From positions 109,792 through 173,791 of the forward strand of contig OUQQ01000006.1 of NCBI GenBank assembly GCA_900404475.1: DNA of 64,000 nt. The letters run 5' to 3'. A program made the position numbers and the translations under genes. Position 1 is the first letter of the stretch. Each line of letters opens with the position of its first letter. The notes under the pieces were generated by a model. It searched no databases. It was not told where the DNA came from and saw nothing but the letters and a program-made list of their open reading frames with translations. Positions 47,666 through 59,359 of this stretch are shown here, in pieces. The stretch comes from Spongospora subterranea. Its lineage: Eukaryota > Endomyxa > Phytomyxea > Plasmodiophorida > Plasmodiophoridae.

Positions 47666-48172
47666 ATGTTTTCTGCGGAACCCAAGGATCTGTCATGTAA
47701 ATAACAATATACTTTGAGTTGTTTTATGAAAATGGAAGATCGTTTTATAATCGCTTTGGCCTCGGGCATACAATTGACGTCCAACATTGACTGGGCGTGT
47801 TTCCCCTGTCATGTTTTTATTGATAATCCAGAGGATTTAGGCCTTATTGAACGGCAAATCCCGCATAACCCACTACACATTCGGACCGACCTGACGATCG
47901 AAATTTTCCGGTAAATTGTACTTCTGGCTCCATGCGGCCGGATAAACTTCTGGACGAGCACTGAATTTTTAAGAAAAAAAATGGAAAATGTAAGCAGCTA
48001 TGTGTTGCCAGGTCGGGGCAGTAGCGCCATGCTAGACTTGATGAGGCCGAGGACTGCTACAATACACGTCGGGGATTGAGTGGAGGAGGGTTTTCGCTAC
48101 ACACCACAGTCCCCGCAAGTGGTGTGGCGTAGCAATAATGATACACATGATTGAGTCGATAAAACATTAACA
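47666..48172. other. Intergenic region with a hairpin at 48096-48133
   Basis: About 500 bp between WDR7 and PIGV. A stem GCTAC-ACACCAC pairs with GTGGTGT-GGC-GTAGC around an 11-nt loop at 48096-48133, with one 3-nt bulge. It lies 40 bp before the PIGV ATG, so it may be in the PIGV leader. No ORF of note. Confidence 0.4.
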
Positions 48173-49797
48173 ATGCGAGACCACTCGATTGGGTTTATCG
48201 TGGTTGTTGCTGTTTGTGTCCGATTATTTGTACTGGCTCTCGGTGCAATTGCCGGGTTGGTCTTCCCGCACTATGATAGATCTGGCGGATACCCTTTCGC
48301 TCATTGGTAATATTAATGAGTTTGTCGTTAACCGGGGACAGGAGTTTCCATCCCATTTTTCCGGGCCATTGTTTTATCGAAACTTATTCGCTTTGTTTTA
48401 CGACAGGGATGCTGTATTCTATATTGATATAGCTAGAAAATCTTACGAATTCGAACAGCAATATGCTTTCCAGCCATTGCTTCCAATGATGCTCAGTGCG
48501 TTCGTGAAAGGTAATCAGTGCTATGGCACCGGTCTCTCTTTTTTCAATTTATCTCAGTGGTCAGGACCATTTTTCGGGCTGATGATGCGCTGGCATACCA
48601 AATTGCCGGGCTTATCATTTCCAATGGCTGTTTTGTTCTAGCGACAGTGGGCCTTTATCGGTCTGATGACATCGATCCATTTCCCGTTATGGACCTTAAT
48701 TGCACTTCAGATTGGGTCAAGTTGCCACAAAAAATGAGCGACTATCGTATCTTGGGGCCCTTGCCTTCTGCTTTACTCCGGTTAGATAGGATAGCTGCAA
48801 CGGATTCCCCCGTCTCACTTTATCTGATGCAGGCTGGAATATTTATGTCAGCGGTATACACGGAATCACTGTTCGCTTGTACCTCTTTTTGGGGACTTTA
48901 TTTTCTCTATCGTACTCCCTCGTACCCATTAGTTACATCGGTATTGTTCTCTGCTGCTGTTTCTACCCGTTCTAATGGTGTCGTCTTGGTCGGGTTTCTT
49001 CTATACAATGTTTGTTCGTGCTCTTTCGTTCGCTGATACTGCTTTGACTTTTTTTCCCCTAGACAATTCAGCAATCGCGCGAGCTTTATCGATTCAAATG
49101 TCGGATGTTGTTATTGATAGTCAAATCGATATGCTTCTCCATCATTTGCGTCGCCCCCTTTATAACGTTTTTAGCGTTCGGCTATTCTCAGTTTTGTTAT
49201 GGACCCGTTCCTCGCCCGTATTGTACATCTATGTTTCCTAATATCTATTCGTTCGTTCAAGCGGAATATTGGTGCGCTTTCTCTTCTATCTGAATTTTGA
49301 GCTGACCTCGTATCTTTTAGGGGTCTCGGTTTCCTAAAATATTTCGTCGTAAAGCAAGTTCCTAATTTTCTTCTGGCAATTCCCGTTATTACTACGACAA
49401 GCTTAGCTTGCGCATCGTATATATTGAATGGAGGATATGTCCAGGTTGTTTCAGCTGGTTTGATGAAGGCTCCTCAACAATCGCAAAGCGGCGGATACTA
49501 TGCAGCTGATATGACCTGCTTCGTTTATCATGCCGCCATCCTAACCGTTTTCGTCACATTGGTCGGTTTCCTCCCCCATCCCATATTCCGAATGTATCAA
49601 ACGCTGACAATATGTTGCAGGTCGGCCATATCCAAATTAGCACTCGTTTACTATTATCGTCATCGCCTCTCATATACTGGTTCATCGCCAGCTCCGCCTT
49701 TCAAAATCATCATATATGGACCATCTATCTAATCTGGTCGGCAATCTACACCTGCGTCGGAACCTGCTTATTTTCGTGTTTTCTCCCTTGGACATAG
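48173..49797 (+). CDS. PIGV: GPI mannosyltransferase 2 (PIG-V/GPI18)
   Basis: Multi-exon membrane protein. The first exon is a signal-anchor-like helix (IGFIVVVAVCVRLFVLALGA) ending PHYDRSG. Next come the PIG-V core DAVFYIDIARKSYEFEQQYAF and PLLPMM, then LLRLDRIAATDSPVSLYLMQ and the motif AVYTESLFACTSFWGLYFLY..STRSNGVVLVG. The C-terminus, SSPLIYWFIASSAFQ followed by LFSCFLPWT just before TAG/TAA at 49797, matches the family end. PIG-V adds the second mannose to the GPI anchor precursor in the ER lumen. The start at 48173 and the exon 1 donor (near 48308) agree with the family's short N-terminus. Some central joins are inferred only. Confidence 0.82.
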
Positions 49798-50804
49798 CAC
49801 AATGGTTCTCAAATAAAAACAAATACTAAGCTATTGCGTTCTCACCTACGTATTCGATTAGCATTGCACCTACCTAGTTAATTAGGTTTGGACCTACCGT
49901 TGATTGGTATAGTTGGAGTGAGGGAACCATATGTAGTTCCCCCTCCCCCCCCATTGTGTGTAGTGGAGCCCATCCTGTAGAGACAAGCCGTCACGGGTTC
50001 GTCTCGTTCAATACCATATTAGCGGCTCTGTGGGCTAACGGGTGGGCAAATCTCCATCGGGCGGCATCGTAGTCAAACCCCCCCCCCCCNNNNNNNNNNN
50101 NNNNNNNNNNNNNNNNNNNNNNNNNNNNNNNNNNNNNNNNNNNNNNNNNNNNNNNNNNNNNNNNNNNNNNNNNNNNNNNNNNNNNNNNNNCCCCCCCCCC
50201 CTTGATCATGCGCTAATGCCACCGACCTTCTTCGAAATCGCCTCGGTACATATCAATTGGTAGATGATTCCCAGAGATTTCGGCGCTAGATTCAGTTCGA
50301 CAATTAAGTAATCCATTTCAAATTCGGTTGTCTCCCCAAGGTATAATGTCCTGGATCATTTATTTCATTGATTTTTTCTGGTTGATTTCGGGTTCCACTG
50401 CCGTTGATAATACGACGCGACAACGACGCCAGTCCCTATCCCCCGATCGCACAACACCAATCTACCGATACGGGCACCAAGTGATGGGAGCGAGTGATGT
50501 GTGATATACACCACACCCACACAGACACACACCACACCACACCAGACGGACAGACAGACACCATTCACCCAATCACATCACACTCACCAAATGGCCACTC
50601 GAGATCTTTCGCCATCGTTCTCATATATTTTTGTCTATTGGTTCCGTGACCGCCACCAACCACATTTCGTCATTCGAATCGTTCATCTCTAACACAGTCT
50701 GTCCCAGATTTGATTATTCGTTCAGGAATACGTGCTGATCCATCAATTTGCCTACATACACGCATTGCGACTCGTCACTCTTGCCCAGAGTTATTTGAGT
50801 TCCA
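49798..50804. other. Intergenic region with assembly gap and simple repeats
   Basis: Gene-free kilobase. A C-rich run at about 49936-49952 precedes a 101-N gap (50090-50190) that is flanked by C12 (50078-50089) and C11 (50191-50201). A CA/CAGA simple repeat (ACACACC..AGACAGAC) lies at about 50510-50562. The gap lies between PIGV and the double DH-PH-FYVE gene, whose promoter must lie on its right side. A poly-C tract that stops sequencing polymerases would explain the gap. Confidence 0.7.
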
Positions 50805-53662
50805 ATGATATTGCAGCGCTCTCATTCGGCGCCCATCCTGCAGGCCGAAATACCGAACCATGTACCGGCCAATAGGGAGTCGGCACTTGACGAGCTACTG
50901 TCGTCAGAGCGGGTCTACACGCGATCGCTATTGGCCATTCGTGATATATTCCACACACCATTATTGATCCGCTCGCTGAAGACCGAGCACCAGCTCATGG
51001 CAGCCAATGATATATCGACCGTGTTTCGCAATGTACGACAGCTGGCTGCTCTACATCAAAACCTGCTGAAAGGGGTTGAAGATAAGGCCAAGAGGTGGAG
51101 CGCAGGACAAACCTTGTACTTCAAAAGTTCTGTTCGTCGATATGATGTTTATTTCTGTATTTTTCAGAGGGGATATATTCGCGCAATGGTCTGAAGATAT
51201 GCCAGCAGCGTATATGGAGTTCTGTAGCAGTCAAGAAAAGGCTTTGAGGCGGCTTGGACGCCGCTCCGCCTCTGACACTCGTTTGCGAATGTTTCTAGCT
51301 CATGCCGTGTCGCATCCTCAATGTCAAGGTGACAGCTTGCGTTCTCTGCTGATTCTCCCATCGCAAAGGCTGTCGCGATACATCCAGATCGTGTCCCGCC
51401 TTATCGATGCCACGCCTGTTGGCCATCCGGACTATCGCCAATTGCATGATGTCCTCATCATCTGTACTACAGCTATGGAGAATATCGCTGAACACCTTTT
51501 ACAAGTCTCCGCTGCTAATCAATGGTCACGGCTTCGAAAACAGTTGAAAGGTGGTTGAACTAAATATTGAACCTCGATGTGTATCTAATTGTTTATTCAG
51601 GGCCCCTTGTCGAAAGGCTATCCCGAATGGTGTTTTCATCGGAGACAGGTGCTGATCGGCCAAGGAATTGGCTTATTCTACATTCGCAACTGCATAGCAC
51701 TAGTGATGCGTTGCCATCACAACACTTGTTCCTCTTCAGGAACAGTGTTGCTTTGTGCGAAGGCGATTTTCATTCTGGATTTCACGTGATTCAGATTATG
51801 GCTGTGGACCGACTGACTTTCCTGGAAGCGCTCCGACCAGATGATCGCCACAACACGATATCAATGAGGCGAATTGATTCAGACAGTCATCTTTGTGTTA
51901 TAGTACCCGGTAAACACAAGTGCTGACGTTCTGTAGCCCCGAAACCCCTAAAACGCTGGTACAGATAATCATGAATACTGGATATCGATGCTGTCTATGT
52001 GCATCAGTGGCAGCGATACTGAAGAGATTGACCGTTTAGGCTCAATGGTTTGTCGCTGCTGCGACTCCCGATTCAGTTTGGACGTCCGACGAATCCCTTG
52101 CGGTTATTGCGCATATTTCGTCTGTTCGTCATGTTTGCGCTCTCATGCTGACTCAAGGCTCGCTTGTGGATCTAATGATGCATTGATCGATTTGTGTCGA
52201 TCGTGCTCCTCGGAAATGAAGCCTGCTTTATTAAGAACGACGTCCAACCCATGCAGTGTCGATGAAGGCGATCGTCATCGGGGCGATTCTAATCCGGTAA
52301 AAGTCCATCTACCGACTCTTACAATAGATGATGGTCGAGAGGATGGCGAGACCACAGTTGTCAACACTCCTTCAAGTGGATCGTCAGTAGCTGGGCATTC
52401 GACCACAATGGCAAGGTTTTTCGATGGAGAGTCCGAGTTTATCGATATTTTCTCAAAGCTGATCGCGCTCTACGTGCACCCATTGCTGACGATGTCTTCA
52501 GACACTTCATTATCCATTATGAGCCGTGATAAGATTCATATGGCGTTTGGCAATTCTTTAGCGTTACTCGCCTTTCATTCTTCTTTGCTGCGAGAATTCC
52601 AGAATTCCGCCGCCGGTGATTTTGAGTCAGTTCTCAGGAATAACTTGGCCCAACTGAAGGTCTATCGTGGAGATGCATTCGTGGCCAACGTCGAAAGCGC
52701 GCTCTCCGTCATTGAGTCTGCTGTGAAGCGAGAAGCCAAATTACGTCGATTCTTCAATGCATGTTTGCCGCAGTCGCCTGGAGCAAGAGCTGTGACATTA
52801 TGTGATTTGTTAGAAATGCCAGCTCAGCGCCTTTCGGTAAGATCTTGGCCTATCTGATTACCTTGGCTAACGCCAGCGGGCAGGTGTACGTGTCGCTGTT
52901 GCCCAGCGATTCTCTTACCAGATCTTCGTTGGTTTCATTATTGACATCCATCGTACTCTCCTTTGACCGGTCCGATGTCATGAGACGGACGAGATTAGCT
53001 GCAGATCAGGTCCGAAAGTTGGGCGACCCGTCCACAGCTGGACAGTTCATAAGGAAGGGCCCGGTATGCGATATTATTGGTTTGCCATGTAACAATAATC
53101 CCCAATACCGATTTCTATCGCTGGTGTAGCTCCGAGGAAAGAAGGAGAAGCATGCTAATATTTGCTTTTTATTTACGAAAGTCATGATCATTTGCCATCC
53201 GAACAAAACGTCGGGTAAATATAACATAATCAAAAGGATGCTGATAGGAAACGACGTAATTTTCGTAAACGATTTCATCGCAAGCGTTGCAACAGTGGCA
53301 AGAAATCCCAGTCAGTTAACGCCAATTCAGGTATGCGATTTCTTCAATCAAAGTCTCACATTTCTTCTTACATTGCACAGCTTGTCAGGACCCGCAAATC
53401 CATCATCTTACATGCCCAGAATGATCGGGATCGTCTTGCATGGGTTGCAGCATTAAGAAGATGTCTAGGAAGCCCCGATCCCGTCGAGTGTAATATATCA
53501 TCGGTCTGCATATGCTGCTCCAAATCTTTCACAATCGCGTTAAGGAGGAGAATATGCTGCAACTGCTGCGAATTTATATGTCAAAATTGTGCAAATATCC
53601 AGAGGGATATCTTTGATGTCGTATGTAATTTATGCATTTTGGATAGAACATTAAATAAATAG
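50805..53662 (+). CDS. Double DH-PH-FYVE Rho guanine nucleotide exchange factor
   Basis: Multi-exon gene, roughly 870 residues. Unit 1: a DH domain from the start (ALDELLSSERVYTRSLLAIR, then SLRSLLILPSQRLSRYIQIV), a PH domain (PLVERLSRMVFSSETGADRP, HLFLFRNSVALCE), and a FYVE-type finger (VCRCCDSRF, CGYCAYFVCSSCL). Unit 2: within the same exon a second DH (SEFIDIFSKLIALYVHPLLT, CDLLEMPAQRLS), a second PH (about 53090-53450, WVAALRRCL) and a second FYVE-like finger (CICCSKSFT, CCNCCEFICQNCAN) to the stop at 53662. FGD-type proteins carry one such set and act on Cdc42 at membranes. The first FYVE and second DH share one open exon (51988-52857), so this is one protein, not two genes. Confidence 0.72.
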
Positions 53663-53731
53663 AATGGATGAACTAATGATCACGCTCCATGGGTTCTTGG
53701 ACTGCGTCGGACTTTGCCATTAACATCTCAA

Positions 53732-54099
53732 ATGGTCTATCGAATTCTGGTGTTCGGCTTCTGTAAAGACCTACTCGATGGCCAGCCAATGATTGAACTC
53801 GATCTACCGTATGATCAAGTTACGTTGAACAAGTTGGTTGATGAGGTTGGATCTCTTGGGATTTAAGGGGATACATGGGTACCGACATGATAACACTAGA
53901 TCATGACGGAATGTCCTTGCCTGGACCAATACCGGAAACATTTCTGTATATCGATTAATTTGCAGTTATGCGGTTTAACAGACGAGAGATTGGTCTACAG
54001 CAGTGATGAGATTGCCTTAATACCTCCTATTGGGTAAGAATCTGCATATAACTTTAAGGGTAGCTCTGAAGTTAATCGCCATATCGCAGAGGGGGCTAA
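53732..54099 (+). CDS. MOCS2A: Molybdopterin synthase small subunit MOCS2A
   Basis: Three exons (53732-53845, 53900-54033, 54090-54099) give 85 residues, the normal size. The start MVYRILVFGFCKDLL is the first beta strand of the ubiquitin-like fold. CPCLDQYRKHFCISINLQ is the middle, and DEIALIPPIGGG the end, matching MOCS2A's GDEIAVIPPISGG. The C-terminal double Gly is the site that receives thiocarboxylate from MOCS3, so the last 10-nt exon (A GGG GGC TAA) carries the essential tail. It works with MOCS2B to make molybdopterin from precursor Z. Introns are 54 and 56 bp. The stop lies 48 bp from the opposite gene's stop. It was easy to miss because every exon is under 140 bp. Confidence 0.85.
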
Positions 54100-54147
54100 A
54101 GTTCAGATGACCTGCACCGATTACAATGTTATCAATGAATTGTATAT

Positions 54148-55628
54148 TTAAACGCGATTTTCTGAGCATCGGAACAGCATCAGCGTATTGTCGGCTTCGA
54201 TTTTGACGGCACAATTGTCTGGAATCGCCACGACAGAGCCAGTTTGCAGCCGAATGTCGGCAAGCCGCCCCGTTCCTTCAATGACGATGACGATAGATAT
54301 TCCTTGAGTGGGCGCCATCGTGTAACAACCGTCATCAAGTTTCAGAGTCGTCCTTGTTAAGTAAAACTCTGAAACAGGAGCAGGAAATGCCAAGGTGCAT
54401 GGGTCAATCATGTTGCCATAACTCAAATCAGGCATCTGTGTAATCGCATAGTTGGTCTGATGTATACACAAACACTAGAGACGAGTAGTACCAGGGCACG
54501 ATAAGAGAGCATACTGCATAAGGTATCGACGTCTCGGAATTTAGGAGTAAGGCCAGCACGGACGACATTGTCTGAGCAAGCCATGACTTCAACACAACTA
54601 CCACATAAATATGCATGGGGCTCATTGGCATCAAGAAACATCGCACTTCCAGGAGTCATATTGATGGCATTCAGGAAAAACACACAAAATATTCCCACAT
54701 CATCTGGGTATTGCTCAGCCAACCGGATTATGAGCGATTTTAGATTAATTGTGGATTTTGTTGATGGCAACTCAAAATCAATATCTGCAAAAGTTTTATG
54801 AAAAAGCATTGCATTTTGCGACGAAAATTACCTGCGATGTTCTTTAGCAATGCTTGTAACTCCTTGGCAACAGTGTCAGGCGAGCATTTCATTAAGTCTG
54901 TAAAAATAGCCTGGAGCTCCTTTTTCTGACAGTTACTTGACTCCAACGCTGAAAAAAAGTCTTTCGCACTTTGCTCCTGAATAAGTGTGCGAAGTTCTGC
55001 TTTCAATTGAGAAAATGCGAAAACCTCAACCTTAACCCGACATACGTGGAACTGTTTTCAAAAAATGGGCAATCTCCGGTAACGGGCGAAAGCCACATAG
55101 TGCCTCGAATGGCGTCAACGCGACCGCCATCTCTGGTTTATGGTTGTCATCAGCATATTCCTATCACAACTGAGGTGGCACGATGAACATCAACACGTAA
55201 AATGTACTTTAGGCATCTTTGCATGAAGAACTTTAGCGAGTGCCTTATTTGGGTGCGCTTGTATAGACAACGCTTTATCAACTGAAAGAACCTGGGCAAA
55301 ACACTGTTAATAGTTCGGATGACGGTTTTGCGAAAATCAAACCTTAAAAAGAAAAGGAATATCTTGTCCACCGATGGCCTCCTTTAATGGAATGGAAGTT
55401 CGCCGGATAGTTGAAGGACCATTCACATGTGTTCCCATCCACAATTCAGCATACCGCAAGCTAGAGTCTACGGGATGGCGGGACGAATGCAGTAGCGCCA
55501 CCATGGAATCATCGCCAAACTTCCCCCATGCGTAGTTCTGCACGCGGCAATCGAGTTCCGACGGCTCCTATAACGGTAATCACTAGCTATTTGAGGATGG
55601 CGACAAATTCCCTGACCGTTAATGTCAT
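54148..55628 (-). CDS. MPI: Mannose-6-phosphate isomerase
   Basis: Multi-exon type I phosphomannose isomerase. A first exon of 12 nt (MTLT; 55628-55617) and a 49-bp intron precede the conserved start [14 protein letters not shown]. Then come [44 protein letters not shown] (zinc-site His), and on the last exons [20 protein letters not shown] with HAYLCG (zinc-site Glu/His). The C-terminal jelly-roll ends [18 protein letters not shown]. It interconverts mannose-6-phosphate and fructose-6-phosphate in the cytosol, feeding GDP-mannose for glycosylation and GPI synthesis (PIGV lies 5 kb away). The tiny first exon is inferred from phase; the first ATG is otherwise missing. Confidence 0.88.
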
Positions 55629-56132
55629 GATCTGAACCTGCGACAAGAGTGAAATGTAGTAACAACAGAGGCTGAGCGTCTTAATCAGTGCGTGCGTGGC
55701 GTGCGTACAGTACACACAGCCCACACACTTTGTTCGTGACTGAAGTGGGTAACCTGCTCAGGTCCAAATATAGATTCAAGAGTGTGTCATTTGCGACCAC
55801 TGGATTTGTGTCAGCCACAAAGTCACAAAACTGAACTGCTTCATTCATCTGTTTTCATTTCAGGCGACGACTGTTCGGGAAATTCGAAACCACATATATG
55901 TCGATTGTAAAGAATGACGAGACCGTGCCTAAGGCTAATACATACATATTTCAACAATACTCCGCCTTGAATCGTCTTTGGCTTAAGAATATAGGGGTAG
56001 TACATAATTATCGCATCATGACTCCTCTGTTGTTTCATGCAAGGTTTCGAGTAATTTTGACCGACAAAAACTTTGATGATTTCTCGCTCATCTCCAAACG
56101 ATAAGGTACTTCATGACACGAGCTAATAATCT
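55629..56132. other. Intergenic region without supported gene
   Basis: About 500 bp. A GT/AC-rich stretch lies at about 55688-55735. A 68-codon plus-strand ORF (55898-56104) has no motif. The part near 55629 should hold the MPI promoter. Confidence 0.5.
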
Positions 56133-58514
56133 TTATATATTCGTCTTTTCTTTCGTTCTACTCTTATTGCTTTTCTCTGGACCGGTGTCGCAATCTGACA
56201 GTGCAAGCTTCCTGTCGTTTTTGTCAACATTCACTCCTTGAAGATCGGAACTGGTATTTTTGCCCTTGGACGAATGCGTGCAACGCCTTATGGCATTGTA
56301 AAGTAGCATGTACAACGATAAGAGTATAGATTTCAGCGCCTTATATGTTGCAGACAGCAACAACAACGCGCCTGATGCGCTAAAGCACAGGTGCAACGTC
56401 TGAATGTCAATATAAAAAACACAGAGTGCCCCTATTGAATTCGCTGTTAACCACGTAGCCGCATACACCATTCGAGAATGCTCGGCCATGGTGCCAATGG
56501 AATAAGGTACCGCAATTAGATATCTTCCTGGAAAAGATAGCAGTTCATGCGGCAAAGTCATGATGCAATAAATCCGACCCCCCATGATTGCTGCAATAAC
56601 ACAGATTATAATCGATACAGTTAAGCAAGCAATCCAAATTAAATCGCCACTTTCCTGAGTGAATGTAAAGATATCCCCAGATTCGAGCAATGTGCTGATA
56701 GGTGCAATCAAGTCACCGCGACCGAGAATGTAATGGATTATAAGGACCGAAACAACGGTTGGGGTGATCAACATGGTGGCCAGTAAACACGATTTTCCAA
56801 ATGAAAAACGAGAAGGCGATATAACGAGAGGTACTTGCATTCCACAAAGAGAAAGGAATATAACTTGAAAGAGAAAAATGTCAAGTTGCGATCTAGAAAT
56901 CGTCGCCACGCGGATACATGCAGCAAACACGGTGAGGTTGAACATCCAGAGTAAACTTTCAATAGTTAGCATGACCAGGATAACAAGCTCGTCAGGAGCA
57001 AAATGCCTCCATCGAGAGTATATGCTCGCCCATTGCCGGGCCTTAGCATTTCTTTCACTCGAGAGCACCTCTTCTGCGCTTCGCGGATTTTGGAGTGCGG
57101 TAGCCACTTCATTCACACATGATGTTCGCCAAAAACACGGCGACTGACGAACGACTCTTACAATAGCTAGTTTGGAATAATGTGGACGAATATGTTTACG
57201 GCAACCGGAATCGACCAATTCATCAGCAACGCCGTACCCAAAAATATGTGAACCGGTCATCGGCGTTGTCATCAGTGACCCGCTGACAGATATTGGGCAG
57301 GTGGGTGACACTGCAGCATCTAAACTGCTATTGAACTGCAAGGCTGATATTAAACGAATGAGGACATCCTTGTGAACAAGGGTTCCATTTGGGACAGAAA
57401 TAACAAAATTGGGGCAGAGTCGTTTGGTCAGCATGTCCAATGGATCCACTTGACAGTGCGGAGAAGAACGTACGAAAACAAACGTTTGCAGGATATCGGT
57501 TGATCCGGTGTAGTCTGTTCGTTCAAATATATGAGCTAGGGCGTTAGGTTTGATGTCGAAACATTTAGGACGGAGCATTCCTAAGGCGTCCAACAGCCAT
57601 ACTGCTTCAGGAGGTGGCAGATTCTCAAACTTAATGAGCAGAATGAAGTTATCCAAGCTCAAAGACAGAAAGTTTTCGCCCACAAGAGAACTCAAAGACT
57701 TTGAAAGTTTCTCCAACGTTTTCTTCATCCAATTTGCCGGTTCATCACTTACAGTCAGTGTAAGAACTATTTGAATTGGCTTCTCATTCAGCAAACATTG
57801 AGGAATAAAGTTCAGAAAGATATTCTCCGCGCAATCACTGTCAATTCTCGTATGATGTAAGAGCGATTTCGTCTTGTCATCTTGGATCTTCGTTGTTACA
57901 CTTAAAATATCCTTAACCTCCATTCTTGCTTGGAGTACATTACCGCCAGACCATACACCGAGATCATCATTGAACGACGCATTGCGGAAGTCGGGAGGGT
58001 CTGGCTTTTTCGGAGAATCGTGCGTTTTTGGAGGCTCTTCCACCTGGATAGCGATGTCTCTACTAATCCTTTCTGTAAACGCGGTTTTTGGGTCGACTTT
58101 CACTAATGAAGTAGCAGGGCCCCTCTTGATAACTGGACTCTCAGAGAATACTTCTGTTGGCGGCAAGTTTGGCAGGACATCGACCTTATAGCGGACCCTA
58201 GCGTGTTGCTTTTGCTCCAAACTGCCACCAATATAAGGAGGCATTCTTGAGGTAAAAGCAGCTGTCGATGATGATGTCCAATTCGCTTTCTCTAATCGTG
58301 ATGCAACCGCAGCCATATCGGTACGTAAAATTGTTGAGGGCATCTTCGTTCCAGTCCTGTTTCTTGCGTCTAACAAACCCTGACTATTTTGAGTGGAAAA
58401 GAGTGAGTTGTCCTCAATGGTTGATGGCAGGCTCCGAGCCGATACCGCCCTGGGCTGTGAGCGAGACCGATGCTGCTGCGGCCGATGATGCCGCGAATTT
58501 CGCGGGGACGACAT
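56133..58514 (-). CDS. Multi-pass membrane protein, divergent GT2/chitin-synthase-like
   Basis: Single exon, 793 residues. The first 200 residues are disordered and basic. Residues about 200-480 are a soluble domain with SLDNFILLIKFENLPPPEAV and FVISVPNGTLVHKDVLIRLI, then SLDAAVSPTCPISVSG. After SSERNAKARQWASIYSRWRH come seven or so membrane segments (LVILVMLTIESLLWMF; IFLFQVIFLSLCGMQVPLV; LLATMLITPTVVSVLIIHYI; LIWIACLTVSIIICVIAAIM; ALLLLSATYKALKSILLSLY). The layout, N-terminal GT domain, SERxxxxxQW-like block, then clustered helices, recalls chitin synthase, but the catalytic D,D,D-QRRRW set is not intact. It may be an inactive relative or a different polytopic family; low confidence in function. 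Confidence 0.45.
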   Translation of the reverse strand: MSSPRNSRHHRPQQHRSRSQPRAVSARSLPSTIEDNSLFSTQNSQGLLDARNRTGTKMPSTILRTDMAAVASRLEKANWTSSSTAAFTSRMPPYIGGSLEQKQHARVRYKVDVLPNLPPTEVFSESPVIKRGPATSLVKVDPKTAFTERISRDIAIQVEEPPKTHDSPKKPDPPDFRNASFNDDLGVWSGGNVLQARMEVKDILSVTTKIQDDKTKSLLHHTRIDSDCAENIFLNFIPQCLLNEKPIQIVLTLTVSDEPANWMKKTLEKLSKSLSSLVGENFLSLSLDNFILLIKFENLPPPEAVWLLDALGMLRPKCFDIKPNALAHIFERTDYTGSTDILQTFVFVRSSPHCQVDPLDMLTKRLCPNFVISVPNGTLVHKDVLIRLISALQFNSSLDAAVSPTCPISVSGSLMTTPMTGSHIFGYGVADELVDSGCRKHIRPHYSKLAIVRVVRQSPCFWRTSCVNEVATALQNPRSAEEVLSSERNAKARQWASIYSRWRHFAPDELVILVMLTIESLLWMFNLTVFAACIRVATISRSQLDIFLFQVIFLSLCGMQVPLVISPSRFSFGKSCLLATMLITPTVVSVLIIHYILGRGDLIAPISTLLESGDIFTFTQESGDLIWIACLTVSIIICVIAAIMGGRIYCIMTLPHELLSFPGRYLIAVPYSIGTMAEHSRMVYAATWLTANSIGALCVFYIDIQTLHLCFSASGALLLLSATYKALKSILLSLYMLLYNAIRRCTHSSKGKNTSSDLQGVNVDKNDRKLALSDCDTGPEKSNKSRTKEKTNI

Positions 58515-58733
58515 GCGAGTATCAATGGTTTAGCAGTAATTTTATACTATGAAGGCTGCTCGCTGTGATTGGAGATTTGAGAACGGGGAAAACCGGTGAA
58601 ACATAGTACACCAGGTGGATTGCTGAGTAAGGCCGGTATGGGTCGGGGGCACTCGAAACTACTTGGCTTCGCTAGTTGCAGGGGCTACGCAACCACTTCC
58701 TGATCACTGCATCTGGCTGGGCGGACACGCTCA

Positions 58734-59332
58734 ATGAGTTCAGCTGTGGAAGAGGGAAGGGACACACCAGTTGACAACAATTTCTTCACTGTTGTAGCCG
58801 TCAAGTGGGATTTTTTTTTGACCCCCTTTATCACCGTCAGGGCGGACACATAACGCTTCGCATTGTCCTTCGACCGTTCATTGATTGCAATTCGGATTGG
58901 TTCTGAACGGACTTCGATCCGCTAGAGAGTCAACCGGGCTCGGTCCTCGGGCGCCACATGTTGATGGCTCGCCATATCAGCGGTTATGAAGACGATACAG
59001 AAGTCCAGAACACCCGGTACGTATCTGAATAACTCACCGAGCTGCTGAGATTAATCGGCCATTATGAAAACGCAGGCTCCAGCAGAATTGGTGTTGGGAT
59101 AATTTCAGATAAACATTCAGCAACTGTCATCATGCCCGGCAGGATGCCAAACTCTGTCGATTGGTCAACTCCGTTTCGCAACAGGTTGATAAAGTTGGAG
59201 CATCTTATCGAGAATCGTCAGTTTTCAATCGACTATTTCATCTCTTCTCTGCAAGCCACCGACAACCCAACCGTTGGCGTCAGGGTTCAGGTGAAACCAT
59301 TGAGTCTTAAGCACAAACACATCTGGCCATAA
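58734..59332 (+). CDS. Possible small multi-exon gene, unrecognised
   Basis: Coding-like pieces in order on the plus strand. MSSAVEEGRDTPVDNNFFTV starts at 58734. A piece with HITLRIVLRPFIDCNSDW (about 58845) and another with GSVLGRHMLMARHISGYEDD (about 58945) follow. Then comes a longer last exon from about 59050 with GHYENAGSSRIGVGIISDKH and HLIENRQFSIDYFISSLQAT to TAA at 59332. The intervening segments have GT-AG ends, but the exact joins are not proved. No family recognised. It converges on the SH3 gene, 27 bp apart. Confidence 0.35.
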
Positions 59333-59359
59333 TGACCTTAAGACTATCAGGTGAAATAT

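Noticed and set aside
48000..48133. Possible structured RNA upstream of PIGV
   Set aside because: Only a 12-bp bulged stem is visible, with no tRNA, snRNA or snoRNA signature; kept as a hairpin note only.
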